A stretch of DNA of 64,000 nucleotides, from the NCBI RefSeq assembly GCF_964656455.1, contig NC_135720.1, positions 100,948,696 through 101,012,695 on the forward strand, in the 5' to 3' direction. This document shows positions 45,883 to 58,599 of this stretch, piece after piece (the stretch's first letter is position 1; each line of letters opens with the position of its first letter). The stretch comes from Halichoerus grypus. Lineage: Eukaryota > Chordata > Mammalia > Carnivora > Phocidae. The notes below the pieces were generated by a model. It saw only the letters and a list, made by a program, of their open reading frames with translations. It made no database searches and was not told the origin of the DNA. Position numbers and translations under genes: made by a program.

Positions 45883-46071
45883 ACTTTTTATTTACTTATT
45901 TATTTGACAGAGAAACACAGCGAGAGAGGGAACACAAGCAGGGGTAGTGGGAGAGGGAGAAACAGGCTTCCCGCTGAGCAGGGAGCCCGATGTGGGGCTC
46001 GATACCAGGACACTGGGACCATGACCTGAGCCAAAGGCAGACACTTAATGACTGAGCCACCCAGGCGCCCC
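45883..46071 (-). mobile_element. CAN-SINE, minus
   Basis: Complete antisense head at the right end; AT-rich tail at the left. Only a weak target duplication (TACAAAG-like) is visible. Confidence 0.92.
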
Positions 46072-46490
46072 TACAAAAGTCTTTTTGCTGAAATCTCTGC
46101 CTCTCGTTTCACTCATTCTGGTCCATTCTTTCCTCAGTAGGATTGTCTTTCTCTAATGCAAATCTCATTAAATTACTCTTTGGTTTAAGGTCTCTCAATG
46201 AGACTAGTTGCTTTCAGGATAACATCTAATTCAGCATAATCATTATTCTGTTAATCTTTTAGCCTTAGTTCTCACTTCTTGCCTCCACACCTTGTGCCTG
46301 TCTTTCAGACCTTATCTCTCAGAGTCTCTGTAGTAATTGTCATCAACAACACATATTTTCCATTTACTGGTTACAAACTTTTTAATCCAATAAACTGTAA
46401 AAGTCATTTTGGTCAGGGATCATTCTTACTCTTTTGTGTTTCCATGTTCCCTAGCATAGGACTTTCAATATAGTTGCTAAGGTAAACCAG
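46072..46490 (+). repeat. L2 (LINE-2) 3' region
   Basis: 'caggataacatctaattcagc', 'cttgtgcctgtctttcag' and 'catgttccctagcatagga' follow L2 3' order. Confidence 0.55.
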
Positions 46491-46556
46491 AAAGACAGAT
46501 AGGAAGGAGGAAAAACAGGAAGGAAGCAAGGGAGGAAGGAAAAAAGGAAGGAAGGC
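46491..46556 (+). repeat. (GGAA)n purine microsatellite
   Basis: Imperfect GGAAGGA units. Confidence 0.85.
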
Positions 46557-48080
46557 ATACATTTGTCTAGAGACTAATATCTAGATATAATGGTTTAACA
46601 CCCTCATATATTAATACTTTAGTTTTCTAATGGGCTTCCACTATAGAAATAAAACTAACATAGAGATAGTAATAAGCTATTTCTTTTTGGTTATAATTGC
46701 CCAGTGCTGCTATTCCTACTACTTTCCTCTGAGGTTCATTCCACTAATGTGGTCATCAATTCATGATGCTGGTTATTAAATGGGAATCAATAGGCTGCCT
46801 TCATTCATATTGGTGGGCAGGGAAGGAGGTTAGACAGATTTTAAAAAAAAGAAAAAAGAGAAAAGAAAAAAATTCCCAGACTGAGGAAGATAAAAAGAAG
46901 AGAAAATCCTTAAGCTAGGGATTTTCTTTAATTGGTCTCCTTCACAGTTGTTTTGCTGTTCTGAAATAAATCTTGAAAACACATCAGGAACTTCAGCCAA
47001 GCCAGGAAGCAAAAAACTACTTATTTTGAGTCCTCAGTGGTATAATGAATATCAATTGTAGATAAAGTATTTAATTTTTAATGCTTTCCAAGTTTAGTGC
47101 TGGACATCTAATCATTAAAGAAGTAAAGAAAGGAGTTGAACATGACTGTTGCTTATCCATCCATTGTCTTTCGGTCAAAGCCAACATTTTACACTCTGCT
47201 CTCTGCAGCTGGGACTACAGTTCAGATTTTTTTGTCAGCTCAATTTTTTTTAGGTTCTAGAATGGTGAGCTAAGTGGGAAAGTGGGCTCCAGTGTCCCGG
47301 GCTCCAGCTTCTTTTACCACTCCTAGAATCAAGTCCATCAGACCTCCCCACCACGTGCCTCAGGCACTGGCTAATGCTCTCCTGTTTGGTTTGAGATCAC
47401 CTCACCTGACCTTTCCAAATTTCTGGAACCCAATCCTATCCATTTTGTTTTCCTAACGGGAGTATTAAATGCTTTCTACCCAAAAGTTATTTCCTTGAGT
47501 ACCCCAGAATTCACTTTGTGCTCCTTTACCACCACCCACCCCCACAAATAACAGCTTACTAATATCCTAGTTGGAATCTACCCTCTTGAAGTACCTAGTG
47601 CAAGTTCTGTTTTTCTGAGTATACTCTCATATGGTCAGGACTGGATTCTGTTTTCAGTCTTCTATTAATTCAAAGGTTATAATGTTTCTACACTGAAATG
47701 ACATTAAATGGATATGCCCATGTCTGGACTACATTAAAGGTATCCTTTTATTTTCATCTTTCTCATCTCTGCTCAGTCTCTTTTCTTCCTATGCCATAAT
47801 ACAAAACTTAAAATATAATTATTCCTGTGTTCTGTATGTCTGACATGTCTGCAAACCTGTTCTCATCTAGATGTCTTTTTTTATGTTGTTCTCCAATAAT
47901 CCCCTTCCACCTATTCAAGACACCTTTCTCTAACAGTGAGTGGTAGCCCCTACTACCATAGCTTATAATATGCAATTTCTGTTGTAAGCTATTGTAAATC
48001 TATCTTACCTTAAAATAATGTTGATGGTGGTAGTTGTGGTGATGATAATTTCCTGTTTGTCAATCTTGTTTTCTGAAATT
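46557..48080. other. Low-copy DNA
   Basis: No confident repeat or exon. 47860-47960 may be a further L2-like remnant. Confidence 0.35.
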
Positions 48081-48099
48081 AAGAGTTATGTGAGGACAG

Positions 48100-48301
48100 G
48101 GTACCTGGGTGTTTCAGTTGGTTAAGCGACAGACTTGATTTCAACTCAAGTCATGATCTCAGGTTCGTGGGATTGAGCCCTGCATAGGGCTCCATGCTGG
48201 GTCTGGAGCCTGCTTAAGATTCTCTCTCTCTGCCCCTCCCCATACCCCCCTCCCACACTCTCTCTCTCAGAAAAAAAGCCAAAAACAAAAAACCTTAAAA
48301 G
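48100..48301 (+). mobile_element. Older-type CAN-SINE, plus
   Basis: Diverged body, but a perfect 19-bp target duplication AAGAGTTATGTGAGGACAG at 48081-48099 and 48302-48320. Confidence 0.94.
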
Positions 48302-48320
48302 AAGAGTTATGTGAGGACAG

Positions 48321-50016
48321 AAACTATATCCTCAATTTTTTCCCATTGCACCCATTAAATAGCCAGTTGCACAGAGATGCTCTTTAATTACATGCAGATT
48401 TTCTAATTTCTCCTCTGAGTTTAGCAAGTAACCATCGTTAGTCCTCTTTTTCCAGTATAGGTGGTTCTGAATGTTTCATTGCCAGTATACCTATGCTTGC
48501 CTTCCAATATGGGTAGAAGGATGTTGTTCTTAATAATGATAAAATGTTATAGACTTAGCCTGTGTAAAATTTTTCTGGTGGGTTTATTGCTCCTTTAGTT
48601 TTTTGAAGTCCCATATTGAAATCTCAGACTTGACCTGAGCTTAGGTAATTAAAATTCCTGTACCTCTGTTGGCATCTGGCATGCCAACATTTCCATGACT
48701 GGAATATCGTAGGATTTTTACTCTCTCCATTAGAAAAGAGGCCTGTTTCCTAGTGGGAAACATTGGAGGAAATTACCCATCTTTGCCTTAACTCTAATCT
48801 TCATGCTCTCTCCCTCCCCAGCAGTTCACATTTCTTTCCACATCAGGGCTCTAATTCGGTGAAATTCCCTCTGCGTGTGAGTGCCTATATTGTTTTCCTC
48901 CTTAAATCTCTTTTTATTCCTCACTCCCCTCCACACCATGTTCTTCAAAGCTACCTTAGATTCTGCTCCTCATTATGGACTGGCATATCATTTCTCTGTC
49001 ACTGGAGCCTGCTCTGAAGGACTACTCTTAATTCTCCTTTCCCTAATAATAGGAATCTAGAATATCAAGATCATGGTTACAAGGACTCCCTTACAGCTAC
49101 ATTCTACATCTGATTGAGCACATTGAGGTCACTGTGCTGTCGACTGTGGCAGAGATTCTCATGTTCCCTGGCGATTGGGTGCTAGTTTATCATTATGGAC
49201 AATGAGACCATCTGAGTTCTCTTTTCTTCTTACATCCAGTGAGATACTTTCAAAAACATATAAAAATACTGTTGGCTTATCTATAAGAATTTTCAGTCCG
49301 TAGTGATTTTCTACTTTACTTTTACTTTTTCTTCATTTTTAAAATCTTTTGGCTTTTCTCTGGTTCTTAATAGGGGCAGAGAAAACCTTCTAGAATTCTC
49401 TAGGGGTAGAGAATTAGCTTCTCTAATTAAATTGAGTGAAGCCTTCTGTCTTTAAATATTATAAAATGAGGTCATAGTAGAAGGTTGAAGCAAAAAGGGA
49501 CAATTGCCTCCTGCAGACAGATTCATGCATGCTTCTGATTTAAGACATTTGGGGATTCAGTCTGCATTTCAGTTAACTGCTCTGTAAAAAACAGGTTTGG
49601 TCTTGTATTTCATTTACATCTGAAGGGTGCAGTTGTTCTTTTCGAGGGTGTGTTATTTCCTCCTATTTACAGGATAAAAAGTTACCTTATTAGGACCTTG
49701 TGGGTGCTGCCAGATGATGTGAAACTCCAAGATCAGAGGCAACGGACTTTATTACTTACAGCACAGCAAGCATGCTGTCAAGTCCCACAGGGGTGATGGG
49801 ACTTGGTGAGTAAACCAGTTGGGTGCTATGTATGCAGTGAGTTTGCACTGTAGTCCCGAAACTATATGCTTGGGAAGCCACTGTTCCACTGTGAGCAAAG
49901 ACACAACCCTAGACATAGACTGGGTAAAGAATGATTAGGGACTTGCATCCTTGTCATATTTAGTAAAAATAGGCACAGATACTCAATACTCAGATTACCT
50001 CTTCCAATATTCCTTA
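48321..50016. other. Low-copy DNA
   Basis: Nothing recognised with confidence over 1.7 kb. An 84-codon open stretch (48763-49017) is Ser/Leu/Pro-rich and looks like chance. Confidence 0.35.
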
Positions 50017-50165
50017 ACTTCAGTTTCTGTAAGAATCTCTTGGAGAATTTGTTTAAAATCCATATTCCTGGACTGGATATAACACAGAATTTGATTCAAC
50101 AGTTCTGGGGGATTGCCCAAGAAACAGCATTTTAATTTAATCAACAGATTATTTTGATGCAGTTT
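50017..50165 (+). mobile_element. MER5A-type DNA transposon
   Basis: 'aagaatctcttggagaattt' followed by 'gattcaacagttctggggga' and 'agcattttaatttaatcaac' follow MER5A order. Confidence 0.7.
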
Positions 50166-50538
50166 CTTTCTCCTAATACAGTGTTTTTTTGCCCCCAGAT
50201 TGCTTTCCTATACATGCTATCACGAACAATTGGACTGGATGTACTGTATGTATATACATGCCGACTTTAAAAAAAAAAAAAAAACACCTAAACATACTAT
50301 GTATTCCTTAGTCAGGGATTAACATGTGTATGGCTATCTATTATCCTGGCATATATCACAAACTAACCACAGTCGAGAGGTTATACTAGATTACCATATT
50401 CACCCATGTGTTAACAATGTTAGTAGCTCTCTGTCAAGTGTTTTTTTTTTTTTTTTTTTTTTGCCAAGGCACAAGTCAGCAAGAGATGTGAGGGGAGTCA
50501 ATGCGTGTGAGTCAAATGGGGTTGGAAAGTTCTTTTTT
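50166..50538. other. Low-copy DNA with poly(A) and poly(T) runs
   Basis: Poly(A) at about 50268-50284 and poly(T) of about 22 bases at 50440-50462. No element body is recognisable next to either. Confidence 0.4.
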
Positions 50539-50551
50539 AAAATATCAGGTG

Positions 50552-50714
50552 TTGGGGCACCTGGGTGGCTCAGTCAGTTAAGCATCCCACTCTTGATTTC
50601 AACTCAGGTCATGATCTCAGTGTTGTGGGATCCAGCCCTGCACTGGGCTCAGTGCTGGGTGTCAAGCCTGCTTGAGAGTCTCTCTCTCCCTCTCCCCTAT
50701 CCTCTCTCTAAGAA

Positions 50715-50754
<40 letters not shown>

Positions 50755-50759
50755 AAAAT
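50552..50759 (+). mobile_element. Older-type CAN-SINE, plus, with (AATA)n tail
   Basis: Tail of about ten AATA units. Target duplication AAAATATCAGGTG at 50539-50551 and 50760-50772. Confidence 0.95.
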
Positions 50760-50859
50760 AAAATATCAGGTGGTTATTAGAGTTGTTTAGAAAGGGGAAA
50801 AAAAAGGACAAAGAGCCTAAATTTTTGAGATCTGTTTTTGAGCTGATTTTCCTATAAAC

Positions 50860-51000
50860 AGTATAACTTTGGAAAAGTTAGAAAATCTCTGCTAATTCAT
50901 TTATAAAATAGGGATAATATATGTCTTACCTGGGGTTGGTGTGACTCAGATGAGAAAATGTGTATAAAGTATCTTGTCAACTGGAAAGTGATATGTAGAT
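50860..51000 (+). repeat. MIR fragment
   Basis: 'ctttggaaaagttagaaaat', 'tttataaaatagggataat' and 'gtataaagtatcttgtc' follow MIR order. Confidence 0.6.
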
Positions 51001-51377
51001 GCAAACAATGGTGGTAATTTTGTTTAAGGCATTTTGCCCTTTAGGAAATAGGCAGCATCTTGTTTCACAAATACAGGACTTGATAATATATCTTCTTCAG
51101 CAAACTGACCAAACTAGTAAATATTATCTGATTAATCTGAATATCTTTCCCATGGAAATAATTTCAATTACACTATTCCAGCACTACTAAAGACTTTCAG
51201 CTGTTAGAAAAGTCTCCATTTATAATATTTTTCCGTTGAGAATTGCTATTATCAACCATTTATCCATCATCATATTTTTCCCCTTAACAAAATTTAAATT
51301 ACATACATTTCATTTAATTCACATGAAAATAATCTTAGTATGTATAAACAGCTCTTCACCCAGAAGGCCTAAGCACT
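51001..51377. other. Low-copy AT-rich DNA
   Basis: Nothing recognisable. Confidence 0.4.
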
Positions 51378-52520
51378 GTTTTATTTTTGTTTGTTTGTTT
51401 CTTTGTAGTTGACATCAAGTTCATTTTTAATACCAGTATATTTAACATATGGTGTTATAATAGTTTTAGGTGTACAGTATATTGATTCAATAATTCCATA
51501 CAACACCCAGTGCTCGTCACAACATGTGCCCTTCTTAATCCCCATCACCTATTTCACCCATCCCCCCTCCCCCACCTCCCCTCTGGTAACTATCAGATTT
51601 TTCTCTATAGTTGAGTCTGTTTCTTGGTTTGTCTCTCTTTTAATTTGCTTGTTTGTTTTGTTTCTTAAATTCCACATATGAGTGAAATGATTTGGTATTT
51701 GTCTTTCTCTGACTGACTTATTTCATTCAGCATAATACTCTTTAGCTCCGTTCATGTAATTGGAAATGGCAAGATTTCACTTTTTAACTGAATAATGTTC
51801 CATTGTATGTACACACCACATCTTCTTCATCCATTCATCAATCGATGGATACTTGAGCTGCTTCCATAGTTTGACTTTGAAAATAATGCTGCTATAAACA
51901 TAGGGGTGCATGTATCCTTTTGAATTAGTGCTTTTGTATTCTTTGGGTAAATACTTTGTAGTGTGATTGCTGGATTGTAGGGTAATTCTATTTTAACTTT
52001 TGAGTTCTATTTTTACTTTCTGTTTTCCACAGTGGCTGCATCAGTTTGCATTCCCACCAAGAGCACACCAAGGTTTCTTTTTCTCCACATCCTCACAAAT
52101 ACTTGTTGTTTCTTGTGTTTTTCATTTTAGCCATTCTGACAGGTTTGAGGTGAAATCTCATTGTAGTTTTGATTTGCATTTCCCTGATGATCAGTGATGT
52201 TGAGCATCTTTTTATGTGTCTCTTGTCCATCTGTATATCTTCTTTGGAGAAATGTCTGTTCATGTCTTCTGACTGTTTTTTAATTGGATTATTTGTTTTT
52301 ATGAGTGTTAAGTCTTACAAGTTCTTTATATATTTTGGGTACTAACCCTTTATTGGATATGTCATTTGCAAATATCTTCTCCTCTTTCATATGTTGCCTT
52401 TCAGTTTTCTTAATTGTTTCCTTCTGTACAGAAGCTTTTTATTTTAATGTAGTTTATTTTTGCTTTTATTCCCCTTGCTTCAGGAGATATATCTAGAAAA
52501 ATGTTGCGACAGCCCCAGAC
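51378..52520 (-). mobile_element. L1 3' portion (ORF2 end and 3'UTR), minus strand
   Basis: Antisense L1: 'aacacccagtgctcgtcac' (3'UTR), then 'tgaataatgttccattgtat', 'cattctgacaggtttgagg', 'gatcagtgatgttgagcat' and 'tctagaaaaatgttgc' in order. 5'-truncated at about 52520. A closely similar but more diverged region recurs at 54676-55980. Confidence 0.92.
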
Positions 52521-53140
52521 ATTGTTTTAATATGATTCTTTTCTCCAAACTATTGCTTTTTGAGCCTTTTTGTTTTAATTTGCCAGTTTAGTATAAAATG
52601 GCAGCACTATTGACAAACAAGTCATTCTTTGTTTAATAATTTCATAGTACACATTAGAATTTCAGGGAGATTTTATTTTTATGATTTCTTCTGAAGTGCA
52701 ACCGGCTACAATATAATAGCTCTGCTGTCGTCATGACTATTGGACAAGGATGAACATGTTTGAGCACTCATTAATATGACAGAATTCATTTGAACTAAGT
52801 TGTTCATGAAGAAAAGGTATTCTCAGTACCAATTCTTGATGGCTAAATGTACTCCACCATAATATACTCTGCCAGGGATTCTTAATCAATAAAAACAGCT
52901 TGCCTACCTGGAGTTTTTAAAAATTTTTTTGTAGTCCAAATTAAGTAAAAAGCGTATTTTAGTGATATAATCAAGTATAAGAAAAACATATTTAACATTT
53001 GTAACCTAAGTTTTATTATTTTCCATCTTTTGCATAGTAATGTAAGTTTCTGGCATTTGTGCTATCTTGAATATAAGGCCATTTGGAAATTCAGTGGGCC
53101 TTTCATGTTATCTTTATGATGATAAATGCTTTTTTTTTTT
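52521..53140. other. Low-copy DNA
   Basis: Nothing recognisable. Confidence 0.4.
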
Positions 53141-53888
53141 TAGAATCCTCAGTTTTGTTAGTCTTAAAGTTTGTCTGATATATTATTGCTATCCCAGCTT
53201 TTTTTTTTTTTCCCCACTTCCATTTGCATGAAATATCTTTTTCTATCCCTTCATTTTCAATCTGAGTGTCTTTAGGTTTCAAGTAAGCCTCTCGTAGGCA
53301 GTATATAGATGGGTCCTTTTTTAAACCATTCAGTCACCCTCTATCTTTTGATTTGAATATTTACATCACTTACATTTAAAGTAATTATTGATAGGTATGT
53401 ACTTATTGCCATTTTATTAATTGTTTTTTGGTTGTTTTCGTAGTTCTCTAATCCTTTTTACTTCTGTTGCTCTCTTCCTTAGTGGTTTGATGGCTTTCTT
53501 TAATGTTATGCTTATATTCCTTTTTGTTCACTTTTTTTTGTGCATCTATTATGGTTTTAGTTTGTGGTTACAATGAGGTTATATATAATACCCTAAGTAT
53601 ATAGCAGTGTATATTAAGTTGCTGGTCCTTAAGTTCAAATGCATTCTAAAAAAAAAAAAAACTTCTTTTTTATGCCCCCACATGTGTTGTCATATTTTAG
53701 ATCTTATTTTGTGAGTCCCTTAACTAATTTTTAGATCTAAATAATTTTACTATTTTTGTCTTTTCACTTTCATACTAGCTTTGTAATGATTGATCTACTA
53801 CCTTTACTGCATGTTTACTTTTACTCATGAATTTTTTCCTTTTATACTTTACCTCTAATTATAATATTTTTTGCTTAAGGAAGTTCCT

Positions 53889-54317
53889 TTAACATTTCTG
53901 GTAAGGCCAATTTAGTTGTAATGAACTCCTTTTTTCTTTGTTTTGGAAACTCTTCATCTCTCCTTCAATTCTGAATGATAACCTTGCTGGGTAGAGTATT
54001 CTTGGTGGTAGGCTTTTCCCTATCAACACTTTGAACATATCATGCCACTCTCTTTTGGCCTGCAAAGTTTCTGCTGAAAAGTCAGCTGATAGCCTTATGG
54101 GTTTTCCCTTGCGTGTGACTAGTTGCTTCTTTCTTGCTGCTTTTAAGATTCTTTCCTTACCTTTAAACTTTGATATTTTAATTATGTGTCTTAGAGTGGA
54201 CCTTCTTGGTTTCATCTTGTTTGAGGCTTCCTGTGATTCCTGGACCTGAATATCCATTTTCTTCCTCAGGTTAGGGAAATTTTCAGCTATTATTTTTTCC
54301 AATAAGTTTTCCATCAC
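53889..54317 (-). pseudogene. HAL1/L1 ORF1p, 142 open codons
   Basis: RNA-binding ORF1p of the L1 group. The open frame holds the central and C-terminal domains: IIAENFPNL near residue 8, ERILKAARKK near 55, IRLSADFSAETLQAKREWHDMF near 73 in part, and ILYPARLSFRIEGEMKSFQ near 108. The C-terminus then leaves the family sequence through a frameshift (expected EFV..PALQE is replaced), and the N-terminal coiled coil lies in other frames upstream. It is about half of a complete ORF1p. It is the longest open frame in the window but it is a transposon relic, not a host gene. Confidence 0.85.
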
Positions 54318-54675
54318 TGTCTGTGTCTTCTCCCTCTAGGACCCCTATAATGCAAATGTCCCAGAGATCCCTTAACCTGTTCTCACTTTTTTAAAGACAA
54401 CATTTTCTCCTCTTTTTGCTGTTTAGCTTGCGTGCTTTCCATTACTCTGTTTTCCAGGTAGCTGAGTTGTTCTTCTACATCCTCTACTCTGCTATTGATT
54501 CCTAGTATTTTTTTTCTTCCTAGTATATTTCATATCAGTTATTGTGTTCTTCAACTTTGGTTCTTTTTGATATTTCCAACTTGTAGAAAATTCTTGTTCT
54601 TTCTTAAAAGAACTTGTTGACGTTCTCACTGAATTCATCCATTCTTTGGTGAATATCTTTATGACTATTACTTTG

Positions 54676-55980
54676 TTTTTTTGTTTTGTTTGTTTTGTTT
54701 TGTTTTGAGTATAGCTGACACACAATGTTATATTAGTTTCAGGTATATAACATAGTAATTTGACAACTTTTACATTATACTATGTTCACCACAGTGTAAC
54801 TACTATCTGTCCTGTTACATCACTACTACAATATCATTGACTATATTTCTTATGCTGTGACTTTATTGCCATAACTTAATCATTCCATAACAGGAAGCCT
54901 ATATCTCCCTCTCCCTTCACCCATTTTGTACCATCCCCTTACCCCCTCACAACCATTCATTTGTTCTCTGTATTTATAGGTCTGATTCTGCATTTTGCTT
55001 ATTTACTCCATTTTTTGTATTCCTTTTATGACTGGACTCATGGTATTTGTCTTTCTCTGCTTATTTCACTGCACACACACACACTCCCCCACACATTTTC
55101 CTTATTCATTCATTTATTGATGGATATCTAGGTTGCTTCCATATCATGGCTATTGTAAAAAAAAAAAAAAATGTTGCAGTAGACATGGGGGTACATTTAT
55201 CTTTTCAAATTTGGATTTTCATTTTCTTTGGGTAAATACCCAGTAGTGGAATTATTGGATCATATGGTATTTCTACTTTTAACTCTTTGAGGAACCTCTA
55301 AGCTATTTTCTACAGAGGCTGCACCAATTTACATTCCCACAAAGAGTGCATGAGGGTTCCTTTTTCTCCACATTCTCACCATGCTTATTTCTTATCATTT
55401 AAATTTTAGTCATTCTAACTAGTGTAAATTGATATCTAATTATGGTTTTGATTTGCATTTTTCTGATGATTAGTGATGTTGAGCATCTTTTCATGTGTCT
55501 GTTGGCCATCTGTATATCTTCTTTAGAAAAATGTTTATTCATGTTTTCTGTACACTTTTTTAATGGAATTGTTTGGCATTGAGTTGTATAAGTTCTTTAT
55601 ATATTTTGGATACTAAGTCCTTATTGGATATATCACTTGCAAATATCTTCTCCCATTCAGTAGATTGTCTTTTTATTTTGTGCTGAGATTTTTATTTTTA
55701 TGTAATCTAATAGTTCATTTTTACTTTTGTTTCCCTTGCCTTATGAGACATATCTAGAAAAATGTTGCTATGGCTGTTAGAGCAACTACTACCTATGCTC
55801 TCTCCTAGGAATATTATGGTTTCAGGTCTCACATTTAAGTCTTTAATCCATTTTGAGTTCATTTTTGTGTATGGTTTTAGAAAGTGAGCCAGTTTCATTT
55901 TTTTACATGTAGCTGTCCAGTTTTCCCAACATCATTTATTGAAGAAACTGTCTTTCCCCATTGTGTAGTCATGCCTCCTT
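54676..55980 (-). mobile_element. L1 3' fragment nested in HAL1, minus strand
   Basis: 5'-truncated L1 beginning with a (TTTTG)n-rich tail at the left and antisense 3'UTR/ORF2 sequence. Target duplication TTTATGACWATTACTTTG at 54658-54675 and 55981-55998 (one mismatch); both copies lie in HAL1 sequence. Confidence 0.93.
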
Positions 55981-56059
55981 TTTATGACAATTACTTTGAA
56001 CTATTTATCAGATACATTGCTTACCAGATCATTGCTTATCTAGAGTCTCTCCCTTTGTA

Positions 56060-56330
56060 GGTTGCATGAGCTTGGAGGCATTTGTTGGCTGGCTGGAGCT
56101 GTAGCAGGCATGGGTTTGGGGGTCATGGGACACTCCAAATAAAACCACCCTCATGGGGTACTGGAACTCAAGTGGGTGTGGAGCAGGGTGTTTTCCATGC
56201 AGCTGAAGCTGAAGTGGGTTCAGGATGGGGGTTCCTGCAGTGTTCCACACAAGGGGTACTCTGGTGGGATGGCTGGAACCGAAGTGGGTTCGGGCTGGGA
56301 CATCTTCACATTTGACTGAAGATTGCAATT
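56060..56330 (+). repeat. GC-rich diverged tandem repeat
   Basis: Units of about 60-70 bp share 'GCTGRARCYGAAGTGGGTTC' and 'ggggtactctggtgggat'-like pieces. It is markedly GC-richer than the flanks, open in several frames because stops are rare, and may be the 5'UTR of the HAL1. Confidence 0.6.
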
Positions 56331-58155
56331 TAGTATCTTACCAGTTTGAAAATGTTTCCTGTGAAATGCCAAATAGTAAATATTTTATGCTTTATAAATT
56401 TGCCAATAGGCAAATTCAAGAATATTATAGAAGTACTTACACAGTGAGAAAAAATATTTCCCCTAAATTTTTATTGATGGTGTTCAAATAATAAAAATAA
56501 TTGAATAACACCCTTTTTGGTAATATAGGCTTACTAATGTGAAAAATGGAATTTTTTTTGAGATAACATTTCATTTAATGGAGGTTCAAAGTTAGTGTTC
56601 CCTATCACCAAATTTATTGCAAATGTTCATCTGTAAAAATCATTCCTATAATCATATTTTAATATGTCAGCCAATGAATTAGATTTGGCCTAAGTCCATA
56701 GATTCCCCCATCCACAGAAAGAAGTGTATTCTCTATATCCCTTCTTTCAGCCAAACCCCTGAATGCTCTCTCAGCTACTAAATTAAAAGACTCTGTGGTG
56801 AGCACAGTATACTTATAAGTGGTAATGATAATGTTAGAAAGACCCAGGTGGAATTTTTGATAGAATACTTCAGTGGGAATTCTTCAATTTTAGAAAAGAT
56901 TAAGCCTTATGTCATAGCTTTCATTTATTCTATTAAAACTATTTCCTGGAAATTGTGTGATAAAAGTAGCTACATAGGATAAGAATTGAAAAAATATATT
57001 CTTTGAACATTTTGAGAAAAATAGATATTTTACAGTAAATTTTATTTTTTTATGAAATATACTTCTAGATGTAGAATTCCCATCTTATCACAGCAACAAT
57101 GACAAAAAAGGCCCTCAATTTATAAATGGGAGGTCTAACAAGTATCCAAAGATGTTACAAATTATCAAGGGTCACAGTGCTATTTGTCTGTAATAGGACT
57201 TTATTCTCTAAAATGTGGAACTGCTTTAAATATGTTCTGAATTAACTTTGGAATCAGAACTGTTGGTTCATAGTTTGCTTCTGACTTACTAGCTTGATGA
57301 CATTCTCAAAGCATAGAGCCCATACAAGTCTCAATTTAATCGTCTATTAAATAAAAATTTCTTTTATAGCATCATTTTAAGGAAAATTAGTATATTGTGC
57401 ATGGAAAAACTACATATGGTAGGCAATATATACTCTTTTTTTTCTACGTTCCCTTTGAAATATATTCCAACACATTGTTATGTTTTAAATATAGCACTTC
57501 TATACAAGAGGGTAAAATTAATACTTATCATGGACATAGACAAATCTTAATATTTATAATTAAAATAGACATGAGAGACATAGTTTTTTTTTAATTTTAT
57601 ATTGTTTTATCTCAATTTTCTCAACCATAAGAAGGAGCAATACTATATGCTAATCAGGGTTGTTATGAAGTTGAGAATATAAAGTGCTTTGTACATTAAA
57701 AAGTATCTTATGAAAATATAACTATTACCTGGAAATTGCATGATTAAACTATAGTTAGTTTTGATTTACATTTTGATTTTCAAATTAGGTTGTAATAGGG
57801 TTTTCTCCCCTAACACCTAGTTGATTCCTCACACACAAAAAATTAACTCCTAAATATTAATGATAAAGATTAGTTATTTAATGTGGTTGAAATAGATCCC
57901 TAAAATTCAAATTAAATTTCAGCATCCAGCTTTACAAAAATGCAAGTCACAGGAAGCAGTTTTGTGCATGTAGATGGAGTGAACAACCTTATGGCTTTGC
58001 ATGACTTTACTATAAATTCTAGAATTCCATTATTTCCCTTTATTTCTTCCTATTCCAATATCTGGTGACATTTTTTTTTTTCACATCTAAGTTTATGTAT
58101 GATAAATGAATCCGTAGAATATTTTATGAGATTTAGTCTCAAATCAAACCAAAGT
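56331..58155. other. Low-copy AT-rich DNA with MIR traces
   Basis: Possible MIR pieces at about 57270-57360 and 57610-57710. Otherwise nothing recognisable. Confidence 0.4.
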
Positions 58156-58168
58156 GAGGCTAACTTTC

Positions 58169-58384
58169 TCTCTTTTTTTTTTTTTTAAAGATTTTATTTA
58201 TTTATTTGAGACAGAGAGAATAAGAGAGAGAGAGAGAGAGAGCACATGAGAGGGGGGAGGGTCAGAGGGAGAAGCAGACTCCCTGCCGAGCAGGGAGCCC
58301 AATGCGGGACTCGATCCAGGGACTCCAAAGATCATGACCTGAGCCGAAGGCAGTCACTTAACCAACTGGCCACCCAGGCGCCCC
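58169..58384 (-). mobile_element. CAN-SINE, minus
   Basis: Complete. Exact 13-bp target duplication GAGGCTAACTTTC at 58156-58168 and 58385-58397. Confidence 0.96.
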
Positions 58385-58599
58385 GAGGCTAACTTTCGTA
58401 ATATATTCTATGGATATATATCACTCAGAGTGATACCCAAACACTGCCCCAGATAAGCAAAGCTCCAGAATCTTAAATAAACACAAACATGTGAGTGTGA
58501 ATAATATTTGAAGGAAGCTGCAGTACAAAGACCCACATCATCTTTGTCCTGCACATCAACCATCATCACCACTTCTCTGATCTTGACTCCCACTACCCT

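Larger units (their letters stand above)
53141..56030 (-). mobile_element. HAL1 (ORF1-only L1 relative), minus strand, split by a nested L1
   Basis: Antisense HAL1: 3' region phrases ('agcctctcgtaggcagtat', 'aattattgataggtatg') at 53260-53400 lead into ORF1 (54317-53889) and coiled-coil DNA, and continue after the nested L1 at 55999. HAL1 elements have ORF1 but lack ORF2, and no ORF2 start follows ORF1 here. The right boundary is uncertain and may include the GC-rich block to 56330. Confidence 0.75.

Noticed and set aside
50440..50462. Poly(T) run as the tail of an antisense retroinsertion
   Set aside because: No element body or target duplication could be recognised beside it.
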